Below are positions 33,886-43,178 of a stretch of DNA of 45,695 bases, in pieces. Numbering within the stretch: position 1 is the first letter of the stretch; the number at the start of each line of letters is the position of its first letter. The notes under the pieces were generated by a model that searched no databases, had not been told where the DNA came from, and saw only the letters and a list, made by a program, of their open reading frames with translations. The DNA comes from Pseudoselenomonas ruminantium (GTDB lineage Bacteria > Bacillota > Negativicutes > Selenomonadales > Selenomonadaceae). The DNA lies in NCBI GenBank assembly GCA_015058575.1, contig SVBZ01000034.1, forward strand, positions 1-45,695. Direction: 5' to 3'. Position numbers and translations under genes: made by a program.

Positions 33886-34080
33886 TATGGCCTTTCCCCT
33901 GCGAATATAATCACAATCTAATGTCCAGCATATGATTTTTTAAAAAAACAGGTCTATACTTTAGTTTGTGAGCAGGAAAGCGAATACACACATCTTTGTG
34001 AACTTCCCTATTGGTAATTCTTCTTCCCCAGAAGAATTTACATACATTCGATTCCTAAATCTCTAATTCTCTCGAAAAAA

Positions 34081-34105
34081 GGGACATGCCCCCACAGCAT
34101 GTCCC
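34081..34105. terminator. Terminator after the flavin reductase/Crp operon
   Basis: GGGACATGC and GCATGTCCC pair across a seven-base loop with A-run on the left and T-run on the right, so it works on either strand. It lies 30 bases past the Crp-like gene's stop. Confidence 0.9.
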
Positions 34106-34136
34106 TTTTTTCTATGCAATTTTTTAAGCACGAATC

Positions 34137-34832
34137 TCAGAGATATGCTTCAAAACGCTCCATGTCCACGACCTTAATGGTCTTGCCGTCAACGGACAGT
34201 ATCCCCTCACGCTGCATAGCCGAAAGCTCACGCGAAAGGGACGGGCGTGTGACAGCAAGATACGCTGCCAGGAATTCACGGCTGACCGCCAACTCAATAC
34301 AGCCATCGCTGCCAAGATGCTGGAACAGGAATCGCACAATCTTCTCACGCAGGCTTCCGCTCGCAAGTACCTTGAGCTTGCCCGCCATAAAGTACGCCTT
34401 GCGCGCAAAGATACGCATGAGATTCCGCTGCACCAAGAGCGCGCTGCGCGTAAGCGAGCCACCAGCATCAAATGACAGCAGCCGGCTTGCTATCTCGAGC
34501 ACACGCGTCGGCTTCACAGCCTCGACATACATGTCATAAGGCTTTTCCAACACTTCGTAAACCTCACCAAACATATCCCCAGCCTCAGCGATTTCCGAAA
34601 GGAAGATCTGGCACCCTGAGAACGTGTCCTTGAGAATATGCACCTCGCCTGCCAGCAGGATATAGATGCAATGCGGTTTCTCGCCTTCATGAAAAACGAT
34701 ATCGCCCTTAGCATACTCCCTGATACGCACTTGTGCGAGGCTCAACAGCTCACGGATTTCCGCCTCGCTCATTCCATCCGCCAATGAACAGTTCTGCAAT
34801 ACGGGGATAAGCTGTTCCTTCGCTTTCGTCAT
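34137..34832 (-). CDS. Crp/Fnr-family transcriptional regulator
   Basis: A 231-residue regulator with an N-terminal cyclic-nucleotide-type barrel (GDIVFHEGEKPHCIYILLAGEV, about residues 40-60) and a C-terminal winged helix with SREFLAAYLAVTRPSLSREL around 180-200 as recognition part. No cysteine cluster of Fnr type is visible; the ligand is unknown. It follows a flavin reductase gene by three bases and so shares its transcript, a pairing common among anaerobes whose regulators answer to redox or nitrosative stress. That role is inferred from neighbours. Confidence 0.9.
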   Translation of the reverse strand: MTKAKEQLIPVLQNCSLADGMSEAEIRELLSLAQVRIREYAKGDIVFHEGEKPHCIYILLAGEVHILKDTFSGCQIFLSEIAEAGDMFGEVYEVLEKPYDMYVEAVKPTRVLEIASRLLSFDAGGSLTRSALLVQRNLMRIFARKAYFMAGKLKVLASGSLREKIVRFLFQHLGSDGCIELAVSREFLAAYLAVTRPSLSRELSAMQREGILSVDGKTIKVVDMERFEAYL

Positions 34833-34835
34833 CGC

Positions 34836-35339
34836 TTACTCCTGTACAAGAATTTTTTCGATTTCGACGATATACATCGTATGATAATCGTCGTTGTACC
34901 ATTTTTCATCGCAAGCCTTGTCGATAAAGCATGCCTGCTTGAGCTCCTGTGCATAAAGCTTACGGCAAAGCATCGTTACCCGTGCCTCATCAAAGTACGT
35001 GCGGCCATTATCGTGACATGCAGTAAGTCCCGCCTTTGCGATCTTATCCTCATCACGCCCCGAAACCGTGCCGAAATAGTTCATCATCTTGCGGCGGTCT
35101 TCGGCAAATACCGATAACGTCAGTCCCTCAGACTTATCGATGAACTCTTTCGTGTAACGGCTCGGGCGAATGAAGATATACGCCACGGGCTTGCCCCACA
35201 TGATTCCCATACCGCCCCACGATGCCGTCATCGCATTTGCTTTACCTTCAGCCTCGGCGGTGACGAGAAGCCAGTCCTTGCCAATGACCCGGAACACGCT
35301 TTCGTTGAATACTTCTGGTTTGACTTCTTTCATTGCCAT
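34836..35339 (-). CDS. Flavin reductase-like FMN-binding protein
   Basis: A 167-residue protein of the flavin reductase-like/FMN-binding split-barrel family. Typical parts are ANAMTASWGGMGIMWGKPV, the loop RPSRYTKEFI and FGTVSGRDEDK. It should bind FMN and move electrons, perhaps to oxygen, nitric oxide or an unknown acceptor. I set the start at 35339 (MAMKEVKPE), with GGAAGGA upstream; the open frame extends to 35366, but its first codons are the ATGTGGATAAAG of a DnaA box. It is first in an operon with the Crp-like gene. Confidence 0.88.
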   Translation of the reverse strand: MAMKEVKPEVFNESVFRVIGKDWLLVTAEAEGKANAMTASWGGMGIMWGKPVAYIFIRPSRYTKEFIDKSEGLTLSVFAEDRRKMMNYFGTVSGRDEDKIAKAGLTACHDNGRTYFDEARVTMLCRKLYAQELKQACFIDKACDEKWYNDDYHTMYIVEIEKILVQE

Positions 35340-35356
35340 TGTCCTTATTCCTTCCT

Positions 35357-35454
35357 TTATCCACATTTATTTACACATATCCACAGGAAAAATCCACAAA
35401 ACACCGCCTTTATCCACAGTTTTGCCGTGGATATCCCCAATATTTTGTGGATAA
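35357..35454. promoter_or_regulatory. DnaA-box cluster
   Basis: Six DnaA-box-like nine-mers lie within 98 bases. Three match the consensus TTATCCACA exactly: 35357-35365, 35410-35418 (plus orientation) and 35446-35454 (minus orientation). Three are near matches: ATATCCACA (35377-35385), AAATCCACA (35390-35398) and, reversed, ATATCCACG (35426-35434). The site is in the upstream region of the flavin reductase/Crp operon, directly after sufU. No dnaA, dnaN or AT-rich unwinding region with origin gene order is nearby, so it is better seen as a DnaA-binding control or titration site than as the origin. Confidence 0.85.
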
Positions 35455-35457
35455 GTA

Positions 35458-35901
35458 TTACTGTTTGTTATTATTCTCGGATGTCAAGGCATCATCTAGC
35501 GTATGCCAGGCCAAAACCGCACATTTGACACGAGCCGGCATATGGGAGACATTCTTGAGCGCGAGGGCCTCATCAAGCTCCTCCAGTTCTTCCTCGTCCG
35601 TGATTTCGCCCTTGATCATACGAATGAACTTCTGCGCCAGCCCGCGGGCTTCGACGACGGACTTGCCGCGTATGAGTCCGGCCATGATATCTGTGCTGGC
35701 CTGCGAAATTGCACAGCCAATGCCTGTGAAGGCCGCATCCTTGACCATGCCATCCTCCACTTGCAACTCCAGCGTAATTTCATCCCCACAGCTCGGATTG
35801 CGTCCTTTTACGGAGCAGGTCGCGCAGCTCAGATGGTGCTTGTGGTCAGGGTTGCGGCTGTGCTCCCCAAGAACCTCTGTATATACGTCATCAAGCGCCA
35901 T
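35458..35901 (-). CDS. sufU: Fe-S assembly protein SufU
   Basis: A 147-residue SufU-type sulfur acceptor/zinc-containing partner of SufS. The three expected cysteines are seen in RNPSCGDEIT, GIGCAISQASTDIM and RVKCAVLAWHTL, with Asp in SCGD. In Firmicutes SufU takes persulfide sulfur from SufS and hands it on to SufBCD. It overlaps sufS by 11 bases at its start and is last in the suf operon. Length is typical for this SufU type. Confidence 0.95.
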   Translation of the reverse strand: MALDDVYTEVLGEHSRNPDHKHHLSCATCSVKGRNPSCGDEITLELQVEDGMVKDAAFTGIGCAISQASTDIMAGLIRGKSVVEARGLAQKFIRMIKGEITDEEELEELDEALALKNVSHMPARVKCAVLAWHTLDDALTSENNNKQ

Positions 35902-37126
35902 AACCTAATACCCCCCTTACCTTTTTCAGCGCCGCTATCCAGCGGTCAATATCTTCGCGCGTGTTGTAGAGATAAAAGCTCGCACGGCAGCTGGCATTCT
36001 GCCCGAGATACCGGTGCAGCGGCTGGGCACAGTGGTGTCCCGCACGCACAGCGACCCCGTCATTATCGAGAATCGTCGCCACATCATGCGGATGAACATC
36101 CTTGATATTGAATGCGATAATCCCCGTCTTATTATCTCTCGTACTGTCACATCCGTAAAGCTCAATATAGGGAAGTTCTCTAAGTTGCGGCAGAGCATAG
36201 TCCACAAGATCCTTTTCAATAGCCTCGATGCGGTCAAACGTAATTTTTTCAAGATAGTCAATCGCCGCGGTAAGTCCTGCCGCCCCGCCAACATTCTGCG
36301 TACCAGCTTCAAACTTTGCTGGCAGCTCAGCCCATGTGGCATCCTGTTCTTGCACGTATTCAATCATATCACCGCCGCGCAGGAACGGCTCCATCTTATC
36401 CAGGATACCATACTTGCCATAAAGTACACCAATCCCCATCGGCGAAAGCATCTTATGCCCCGAAAATGCAAAAAAGTCGCAATCCAAATCCTGCACGTCA
36501 ACGGCCATATGCGCAACGCTCTGCGAGCCGTCGACAATACATACTGCTCCGACGCTATGGGCTTTCTTAACAATGCTTTTGACATCATTCTTGAGTCCCA
36601 GAACATTCGATACCTGCGTAACCGCTACGATTTTCGTACGCTCAGTGATCTTCGTCTCGATATCCTCCTGCGAAAGATTGCCATCTTCCTCAAGATAGAT
36701 GTATTTAAGCACCGCTCCTTTTGCTTTAGCGACAAACTGCCAGGGCACCAGATTGCTATGATGTTCCGATATACTGATGACGATTTCATCGCCAGCTTTG
36801 ACGTTATGCAGTCCATAGCTGTATGCTGCCAGATTCAGTGCCTCAGTGGCATTCTTCGTAAAGATGATTTCCTCGGGCCGCCCCGCTTTAATGAACTGTG
36901 CCGTGCGCTTACGCGCCGACTCATAGATGTCCGTAGCTTTTACCGAGAGCGCATACGCCCCGCGATGCGGGTTGGCATTACAGCCGCCATAGTAGCCGCA
37001 AAGAGACTGGATTACCTGCTGCGGCTTCTGCGTCGTTGCCCCATTGTCAAGATAGACAATACGCTCGCCATCGATTCCTCCGTTCAACAAAGGGAAATCT
37101 CTTAAGAATTCCTGTGCATCAGCCAT
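35891..37126 (-). CDS. sufS: Cysteine desulfurase SufS
   Basis: A 411-residue PLP-dependent cysteine desulfurase of the SufS/CsdA branch, providing sulfur from cysteine. The PLP lysine is in FFAFSGHKMLSPMGIG, the catalytic cysteine in RAGHHCAQPLH near residue 360, and ISEHHSNLVPWQ near residue 125 is a family core. I place the start at 37126 (MADAQEFL) because AAAGGAGG precedes it; the frame is open 31 codons further into sufD. The start overlaps the end of sufD by eight bases. Confidence 0.96.
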   Translation of the reverse strand: MADAQEFLRDFPLLNGGIDGERIVYLDNGATTQKPQQVIQSLCGYYGGCNANPHRGAYALSVKATDIYESARKRTAQFIKAGRPEEIIFTKNATEALNLAAYSYGLHNVKAGDEIVISISEHHSNLVPWQFVAKAKGAVLKYIYLEEDGNLSQEDIETKITERTKIVAVTQVSNVLGLKNDVKSIVKKAHSVGAVCIVDGSQSVAHMAVDVQDLDCDFFAFSGHKMLSPMGIGVLYGKYGILDKMEPFLRGGDMIEYVQEQDATWAELPAKFEAGTQNVGGAAGLTAAIDYLEKITFDRIEAIEKDLVDYALPQLRELPYIELYGCDSTRDNKTGIIAFNIKDVHPHDVATILDNDGVAVRAGHHCAQPLHRYLGQNASCRASFYLYNTREDIDRWIAALKKVRGVLGYGA

Positions 37127-37952
37127 CTCCAAGCCTCCTTTGCAAAACTTTACCGATTTCTTCTTTGAGTGCCTCATCAGCAATACGGTCAAGTACCGGA
37201 TTGAACGACGCTTCGACAATCAGCCGCTGGGCATCCATGAGATCAAGGCCACGGCTCATAAGATAAAACAGTTTGCTTTCATCGATCTTGCCAACACTTA
37301 CCGCATGATGTCCATCAACATCGTCCTCATGCGAAAGCATGATGGGTACACTGCGGTTGCGGACAGCCGGCGAAAGCAGCACAACCTCCTCGTTCTCGCG
37401 GCCAACCGATCCCTTCGATCCCTCGAGGAAATCAAGCGTGCCGCGGAACGTCTTCTCACTGCGGCCCAAAAGTGCCCCACGCACCTGCATATTCGCATCG
37501 GTACGGCGGCCCTGCTGGCGGATGACATAGTTGAGATCGATGCGGCTATCGCCATCGCCAAAATACAGTCCCCAAATATCGCTTACACTGTCATCCCCCG
37601 CCATATCGACCGTAAGTTCAGCTGCGGTATGATGTGCACCAGCCTCCACCGTCGTATAGCTAAATTTCGCACCTTTACCGACGTAGGCCTTAACACGGCT
37701 CGTGCTGGCCGCATCAGCTGGAACCAGCTGCACATTCACCAGATGCAGCTCTGCACCATCTGCAATATGCACCTGTACCTCCAGCTGGCCGCCCTCGCGG
37801 GTCACGAGGACAACTTCATCACTTTTCCCCGCCTCGACGAGGATTTGTTTTTTCGTTATATTATCGCTGAGATTTTCCGGAACCCGGGCCTCATTGACAC
37901 CGAGCCAGCGCCATGTGCGCATCGGAATCTCAGAAAAGATTTTTGCATCCAT
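37119..37952 (-). CDS. sufD: SufD-like Fe-S cluster assembly protein
   Basis: A SufB/SufD-family (beta-helix) protein of 277 residues, much shorter than the SufD of E. coli (about 420), since the N-terminal part is missing. The conserved core is present: VQLVPADAAS, DVDGHHAVSVGKIDESKLFYLMSRGL and EASFNPVLDRI at the end. Such short SufD proteins may be normal in this group. It abuts sufB by one base and overlaps sufS. In the SufBCD complex it acts as scaffold partner of SufB. Confidence 0.88.
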   Translation of the reverse strand: MDAKIFSEIPMRTWRWLGVNEARVPENLSDNITKKQILVEAGKSDEVVLVTREGGQLEVQVHIADGAELHLVNVQLVPADAASTSRVKAYVGKGAKFSYTTVEAGAHHTAAELTVDMAGDDSVSDIWGLYFGDGDSRIDLNYVIRQQGRRTDANMQVRGALLGRSEKTFRGTLDFLEGSKGSVGRENEEVVLLSPAVRNRSVPIMLSHEDDVDGHHAVSVGKIDESKLFYLMSRGLDLMDAQRLIVEASFNPVLDRIADEALKEEIGKVLQRRLGDG

Positions 37953-39361
37953 TAGCCGATAGTCCCTTCTAACTCTATATTTACCAAATTGTTCATTTCG
38001 AGCGCATACTCGAGCGGCAGCTCCTTGGCAATCGGCTCGACAAAACCACGGACAATCATTGCCCGCGCTTCTTCCTCATCAATGCCGCGGCAAGTGAGAT
38101 AGAAAATTGCCTCATCGCTGATGCGGCCAATCTTAGCCTCATGCCCGATATCAGCCTCGTCGCCCTCAATATCCATGACCGGCAAGGTATCGCTGCGCGA
38201 CAGATTATCGAGCATCAACGACTCACAGTTGACCGAACATTTTGCATAGGGAGCATTCTTCGTGACCTTGACGGCACTGCGGTACGTCGCCATGCCGCCA
38301 GCCTTCGAAATCGTGCGCGTATTGATATTGGCCGATGTATGCGGTGCGGCATGGATAACACTGGCCCCCGTGTCGAGATTCTGCCCTTTCGAAGCAAAGG
38401 TTACCCCCGTAAACTCACAGCGGGCATTTTCACCATGCAGTACGCTGCACGGATAAAGGCACGAAATATGTGAGCCAAACGATCCCGATACCCACTCGAT
38501 AATGCCATCTTTCTCAACGAGTGCACGCTTCGTATTGAGGTTCATCATATTGCGTGACCAGTTCTCGATGGTCGAATAACGCAAACGCGCACCATCTTTG
38601 ACAAATAGCTCGACGCAGCCGGCATGCAGATTTGTGACATTGTGTTTCGGTGCCGAGCAGCCTTCGATGAAGTGCAGGCTTGCGCCCGGTTCCACGATAA
38701 TCAAGGTATGCTCGAACTGGCCTGCGCCAGCCGCATTGAGACGAAAATAGCTCTGCAGCGGCATCTCGACATGGACGCCAGCTGGCACATAGACGAATGA
38801 GCCCCCCGACCAAACCGCTCCATGCAGGGCTGCAAACTTATGATCCTTCGGCGGCACAAGTGTCATGAAGTATTCTTTGACAATATCCTCATGCTCACGC
38901 ACAGCAGTCTCCATATCGGTGTAGATAACACCCTGCTTGACCATATCCTCCTGAATGGAATGATAGACAACCTCCGAGTCGTACTGCGCGCCGACGCCGC
39001 CCAGCGACGTTTTCTCAGCCTCAGGAATACCCAGACGGTCAAACGTATCTTTGATATCCTCAGGAACTTCTTCCCAGCTTCCCGTCATCTTGGCATCCGG
39101 CTGGACATAAGTGACAATATCATCCATATGGAGTTCCTCAAGGCTCGGCCCCCAGCTCGGCAGCTCAAGGGAATTGTAGACCGCCAGCGAGTGCAAGCGA
39201 AAATCCAGCATCCACTGCGGTTCATGCTTACGCACAGAAATGTCGCGGACTACCTCCTCTGTAAGTCCGCTATGGGTTTTGTAGACTGAGCGGTCTACGT
39301 CTTTGATATCGTAGAGTGTACGCTCAATATCTTCTATATATGTTTTCTTCTTCTCTGCCAT
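37952..39361 (-). CDS. sufB: Fe-S cluster assembly protein SufB
   Basis: Main scaffold of the SufBCD complex, where new iron-sulfur clusters are built. The 469-residue protein starts MAEKKKTYIEDIERTLYDIK and has the SufB signatures GAQYDSEVVYHSIQED, FVYVPAGVHVEMPLQSYF, EGCSAPKHNVTNLHAGCVEL and, near the end, GRISDEAIFYLTCRGIDEEEA. I set the start at 39361 after GTGAGG; the longer frame runs back into sufC. It overlaps sufD by one base and lies ten bases after sufC. Confidence 0.96.
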   Translation of the reverse strand: MAEKKKTYIEDIERTLYDIKDVDRSVYKTHSGLTEEVVRDISVRKHEPQWMLDFRLHSLAVYNSLELPSWGPSLEELHMDDIVTYVQPDAKMTGSWEEVPEDIKDTFDRLGIPEAEKTSLGGVGAQYDSEVVYHSIQEDMVKQGVIYTDMETAVREHEDIVKEYFMTLVPPKDHKFAALHGAVWSGGSFVYVPAGVHVEMPLQSYFRLNAAGAGQFEHTLIIVEPGASLHFIEGCSAPKHNVTNLHAGCVELFVKDGARLRYSTIENWSRNMMNLNTKRALVEKDGIIEWVSGSFGSHISCLYPCSVLHGENARCEFTGVTFASKGQNLDTGASVIHAAPHTSANINTRTISKAGGMATYRSAVKVTKNAPYAKCSVNCESLMLDNLSRSDTLPVMDIEGDEADIGHEAKIGRISDEAIFYLTCRGIDEEEARAMIVRGFVEPIAKELPLEYALEMNNLVNIELEGTIG

Positions 39362-39371
39362 CCGAAATGCC

Positions 39372-40130
39372 TCACTTTGTTTCCGGCTGCGCCTCAAGGA
39401 TATGCGTGAATCCACGGTTATTGATATCCTCGATGAGCTCAGCGCCCCCCTCTTCAACAATCTGGCCATTCATCAATACGTGTACCTTATCAACCTTGAG
39501 TTTTTCGAGGATCCGCGTATTATGTGTGATAATAAGGCAGCTGTTCTCTTCGTTATGGAACTTAGCAACGCCTTCAGAAACGATCTGGACAGCATCAACA
39601 TCGAGACCTGAATCCGTTTCGTCGAGCAGCGCCAGCTTCGGTTGCAGCATCAAGAGCTGCAGGATTTCATTGCGCTTCTTCTCACCGCCCGAGAAACCGA
39701 CATTCATGTAACGCTGCGCATACTCCGGCTTCATTTTGAGTTCCTGCATCTGCGCCTTCATTTCCTTACGGAAGGGCAGAATCTTGACCTTATTCCCCGT
39801 GATGGTCTGCTTTGACGTACGGATCATGTTCTCGACCGTAATACCCGGAATCTCCTCCGGCGTCTGAAACGACAGGAAGATTCCCTTGCGCGCACGTTCG
39901 AAAGTTTTTAGTTCCGTCATATCCTCACCTTCGAACGTCATCGTGCCCTCCGTAACCTGATACTTCGGGTGCCCCATGATGACATTCATAAGTGTCGATT
40001 TGCCCGAGCCATTCGGGCCGAGGATGACATGAACCTCTCCCTTGTTGACGGAAAGATTCAATCCTTTGAGGATTTCTTTATCTTCCACGCCCGCATGGAG
40101 ATTCTTGATTTCCAAAAGCTTCTCTGCCAT
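39372..40130 (-). CDS. sufC: Fe-S cluster assembly ATPase SufC
   Basis: ABC-type ATPase of the SufBCD complex, cytosolic. The 252-residue protein has Walker A GPNGSGKST near residue 38, signature FSGGEKKRNEI near 146, Walker B LALLDETDSGLD near 165 and the switch His in LIITHNTRIL. The ATG at 40130 has AAGGAGAG upstream. First gene of the five-gene suf operon sufCBDSU with a strong promoter at 40206-40234. Confidence 0.97.
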   Translation of the reverse strand: MAEKLLEIKNLHAGVEDKEILKGLNLSVNKGEVHVILGPNGSGKSTLMNVIMGHPKYQVTEGTMTFEGEDMTELKTFERARKGIFLSFQTPEEIPGITVENMIRTSKQTITGNKVKILPFRKEMKAQMQELKMKPEYAQRYMNVGFSGGEKKRNEILQLLMLQPKLALLDETDSGLDVDAVQIVSEGVAKFHNEENSCLIITHNTRILEKLKVDKVHVLMNGQIVEEGGAELIEDINNRGFTHILEAQPETK

Positions 40131-40205
40131 TATATAAACTCTCCTTCTATGAAAAAAACGGTTCGTTATTTAATCCTTAGTATTTTACTCGGGATTGATG
40201 TTTTC

Positions 40206-40234
40206 ATTGTATGTGCTTTCATGCAAAAAGTCAA
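40206..40234 (-). promoter_or_regulatory. suf operon promoter
   Basis: Minus strand TTGACT (40234-40229), 17-base spacer, TACAAT (40211-40206), 76 bases before sufC. It is the best sigma-A promoter in the window. A plus-strand 35-codon frame at 40150-40257 overlaps it and is probably chance. Confidence 0.8.
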
Positions 40235-40357
40235 TAGAAAGGCTCACGAACAATAAATTTCACACATAATTGAGAATATATATCATCGATAAAGACTATC
40301 TCGTTCGCAGCCTATTTCTTCGTCAGTTTTCTTCATTACAGGAAAAGATTTGCTCGC

Positions 40358-40387
40358 TTGAACTGCGATATTATGATAGGATTATAG
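40358..40387 (+). promoter_or_regulatory. Candidate promoter of the sensor phosphodiesterase operon
   Basis: TTGAAC at 40358-40363, 18-base spacer, TTATAG at 40382-40387. The leader that follows holds a possible stem CTATCCG (40404-40410) with CGGATAG (40437-40443) ending in ATTTTTG, which may attenuate. The rest of 40258-40357 shows nothing recognisable. Confidence 0.5.
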
Positions 40388-40477
40388 ATAGAAAACACTA
40401 GGACTATCCGCCTATAAACGAACAACCATTGGCCTACGGATAGATTTTTGATCGACACGGGAAGAAGGGATGTTCCT

Positions 40478-43165
40478 ATGCAATCATCACGATCATTTGC
40501 CACCAGATGCCGCCGGCTTTTGGCCGCACTTTTTACCTTTGGCCTGCTATTAACGCTGCTGCCTGCCGCTTCTGCCTATGAGCGCCAGACGCTGCGCGTC
40601 GGCTATACCGAATCGGCCAGTCATCTGACACGGGATGCCCATAATCATTATCACGGCATGCTCTACGAATCCATCGAGACGCTTGCTACCTATATTGGCG
40701 CAAACGTCATCTACATACCGGGAACAGCCAGTGAAAACCGGACGCGCCTGCAAAGCGGCGCCATCGATATCATCGCCCAAAGCGACAATCTGCGAAACTA
40801 CGCCATGCCCGATGATATCATCTCGCCACCAGCCGGAATCCGCACAATACCGCTGGCCCGCGGCATTGGCTGGCTTGAAATCAGCACGCGAAATCAAGCC
40901 CTCGCTCAGGCCGTCGATGACAGCCTAGACCAGCTCCGCAGCATCGCCCCACTCTACACGCTCCGCTTGCTCGAAAAATACCGGGATGCTGGCGAACAGG
41001 ATGCGCTCAGCCTGACTCCGGCAGAAAAACGATATCTGGCCGAACATCCAGTCATCTACGCGATGGCTTCCCCGGGCCAGCCACCATATACATATTTTCT
41101 CGGCGATGGCACCCATGCAGGCGTCGTCGCAGATATCATGGCACTCATCGCCTCAGACCTCGGTATCCGCATTGAAGTCCTGCCCAATAGTGACCATGCT
41201 CGCATGATGCAGCAATTGACCGATGGTGATATCACTATGGTGGCCGACTTCTACTCTGACTACAACTGGGCCCATCAGCATAACGCCGATATTACGCTCC
41301 CCTATCTGACCATCAACTATGTCGCTGTCCTGCGCAAAGATCAAGAATTGCCATCTACACCGATTGTCGCTTGTCCGCGCGGCCATTTCTACGCCCATAA
41401 ATACATCGAATCCATGTATCCGCCCGAGCAGCTGCGCTATTATGACACCGTACAGGAGTGCATGTTTGCCGTCAACAGCGGCCAGGCCGATATCACTTTT
41501 GCCAAATCCATCACAGTACAGGCTGACATCCATCTGGGCAACTACTACAATCTGTATACGAACAGCAATGTCGTCTTTTCCCACGATGTCTCTATCGCCG
41601 TAAGCCAAAAAGCTGATCCTATCCTTATCCGCATCCTTAACAAAGAAATCACGCATATTGGTCCGCACCAGACTTCGAGCATCATCAACCGGCAGGTCTA
41701 TACTATCCAGGAGCGGGATACTCTGCCCGCACTAATCTACCGCAACCCGATTGGCACGCTCGTCTGTTGCTCAACCTTGCTGCTTGCCATCATTATCGTC
41801 CTGCTGCTCATCATGCAGCTTAACAAACGGCATAATGAAGCACTTTATCGCGAAGCACACTACATCAAGGAAGTAAACATGTATAATCTGCGCTGGTTCG
41901 TCAACAACCTGCCAGCCAATATCGACCGCTACCGCGAAGAACGCGAGCACGGCAAGCTGTTCCTGCTCGTACTCTCCGCCCAGCATATCGCTTTCCTGCG
42001 CGAGCTCTACACACGTAAGACCTTCAATCAAGCCTTGCTTAGCCTTATCCAGCAGGCACGCGCCCAAAACGACTGGCTGCTCACACATGCCATGTCTTTG
42101 GACACGGTTTCTCTGGCTGTGCTTTGCCGCCTGCCCGCAGGCTTTACCATGGAGCAGGCCGCAGCCAAGCTGGCCCAGGATGCCAGCACCTGCAGCGTCA
42201 ATGGCACTCCCATGATCATCCGTTACCATATCGGTCTCTGTGCCATCCCTGTGACCGGACCAATCGATGCCGCAGCTCTGCTGGATAACGCTATGCTGGC
42301 TTTCGCCGAAAGTGTCTCCCACGACAAGGAAATCAGTACCTACAACACCTCGCTGCGCGAGCGCCTGCTCTATCGCAAGCAGATGGAGGACCTTATGGGC
42401 AAGGCGCTCAAGAATGGCGAATTCCAGGTCTACCTGCAGCCGAAATACGACATCGAGACCCAGACAATTGTAGCCGCTGAAGCTCTTGTACGCTGGCAAA
42501 GTCCTGAGCTTGGTTTCCTTATGCCAGCAAAATTCATGCACCTATTTGAACACAATGGGTTTGCCGTCCAGCTCGACTACTATATGCTCGAAACGGTCTG
42601 CCAGTACCAGCAGGAACGACTGGCTCGTGGCGAAGCCATTGTGCCAATTGCCGTCAATCAATCCGGCCTGCATATCACCGAGGAAAACTACCTGGCGCAT
42701 ATGCAGGACATCGCCGATAAATATCAGCTGCCAAACGGCAGTATTGAGCTTGAACTCACCGAAACCGCTTTTATCGACTACAGCGCCAACGATGCCCGCT
42801 ACGATGCGGCCACTATTGTCGCCCAGCTTCGCCATATGGGCTTCTGCCTCTCGATGGATGACTTCTGCACCGGCTATTCTTCGATTGCCATGCTGCAAAA
42901 CCTCCCCATGGATGTCATGAAAATCGACCGCACTATGCTGCTGGCCGCGGAAAAATCACCACGGTCACTGACCATCCTGCGCCACATCGTCGAACTAGGC
43001 AAGAGCCTCAATATGAAAGTATTGACCGAGGGCATCGAAACCCGCCAGCAGGAAAAACTACTGCTAGCCATTGGCTGCCGATTCGGGCAAGGCTTCCTAT
43101 TTGCCCGCCCCATGCCTTTAGCAAATTTCGCAGCATTTCTTGAAAAACATTCCATTAAGTCCTAA
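40478..43165 (+). CDS. Membrane c-di-GMP phosphodiesterase with periplasmic solute-binding modules
   Basis: An 895-residue sensor enzyme. Signal peptide (residues 1-32, LLAALFTFGLLLTLLPA), then a first family-3 solute-binding module that is only about 120 residues long, so one lobe appears missing, then a full second module (about 190-405), one membrane segment (about 424-450), a GGDEF-like domain without the GGDEF signature (about 470-625), and EAL (about 640-885) with EALVRW, NQSGLH, ELELTETAF, MDDFCTGYSSI, KIDRTML and TEGIETRQQEK. It should hydrolyse c-di-GMP on binding a small ligand. The ATG at 40478 has AGAAGGGA seven bases upstream. A diguanylate cyclase gene follows after 13 bases. 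Confidence 0.9.
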   Translation: MQSSRSFATRCRRLLAALFTFGLLLTLLPAASAYERQTLRVGYTESASHLTRDAHNHYHGMLYESIETLATYIGANVIYIPGTASENRTRLQSGAIDIIAQSDNLRNYAMPDDIISPPAGIRTIPLARGIGWLEISTRNQALAQAVDDSLDQLRSIAPLYTLRLLEKYRDAGEQDALSLTPAEKRYLAEHPVIYAMASPGQPPYTYFLGDGTHAGVVADIMALIASDLGIRIEVLPNSDHARMMQQLTDGDITMVADFYSDYNWAHQHNADITLPYLTINYVAVLRKDQELPSTPIVACPRGHFYAHKYIESMYPPEQLRYYDTVQECMFAVNSGQADITFAKSITVQADIHLGNYYNLYTNSNVVFSHDVSIAVSQKADPILIRILNKEITHIGPHQTSSIINRQVYTIQERDTLPALIYRNPIGTLVCCSTLLLAIIIVLLLIMQLNKRHNEALYREAHYIKEVNMYNLRWFVNNLPANIDRYREEREHGKLFLLVLSAQHIAFLRELYTRKTFNQALLSLIQQARAQNDWLLTHAMSLDTVSLAVLCRLPAGFTMEQAAAKLAQDASTCSVNGTPMIIRYHIGLCAIPVTGPIDAAALLDNAMLAFAESVSHDKEISTYNTSLRERLLYRKQMEDLMGKALKNGEFQVYLQPKYDIETQTIVAAEALVRWQSPELGFLMPAKFMHLFEHNGFAVQLDYYMLETVCQYQQERLARGEAIVPIAVNQSGLHITEENYLAHMQDIADKYQLPNGSIELELTETAFIDYSANDARYDAATIVAQLRHMGFCLSMDDFCTGYSSIAMLQNLPMDVMKIDRTMLLAAEKSPRSLTILRHIVELGKSLNMKVLTEGIETRQQEKLLLAIGCRFGQGFLFARPMPLANFAAFLEKHSIKS

Positions 43166-43178
43166 AAGGGGTTTTACC

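Noticed and set aside
35357..35454. DnaA-box cluster as the chromosome origin
   Set aside because: No dnaA, dnaN, recF, rpmH or gyr genes are near and no clear AT-rich unwinding element is seen; kept as a control or titration site.
39316..39711. Plus-strand frame across the sufB/sufC junction
   Set aside because: It is the antisense of two conserved genes.
40150..40257. A 35-codon plus-strand frame encoding a hydrophobic peptide (MKKTVRYLILSILLGIDVF...)
   Set aside because: It has no ribosome site (the bases before the ATG are the complement of the sufC ribosome site) and overlaps the strong suf promoter on the other strand.
40388..40477. c-di-GMP riboswitch upstream of the phosphodiesterase gene
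   Set aside because: The conserved cores of GEMM-I or GEMM-II are not found.
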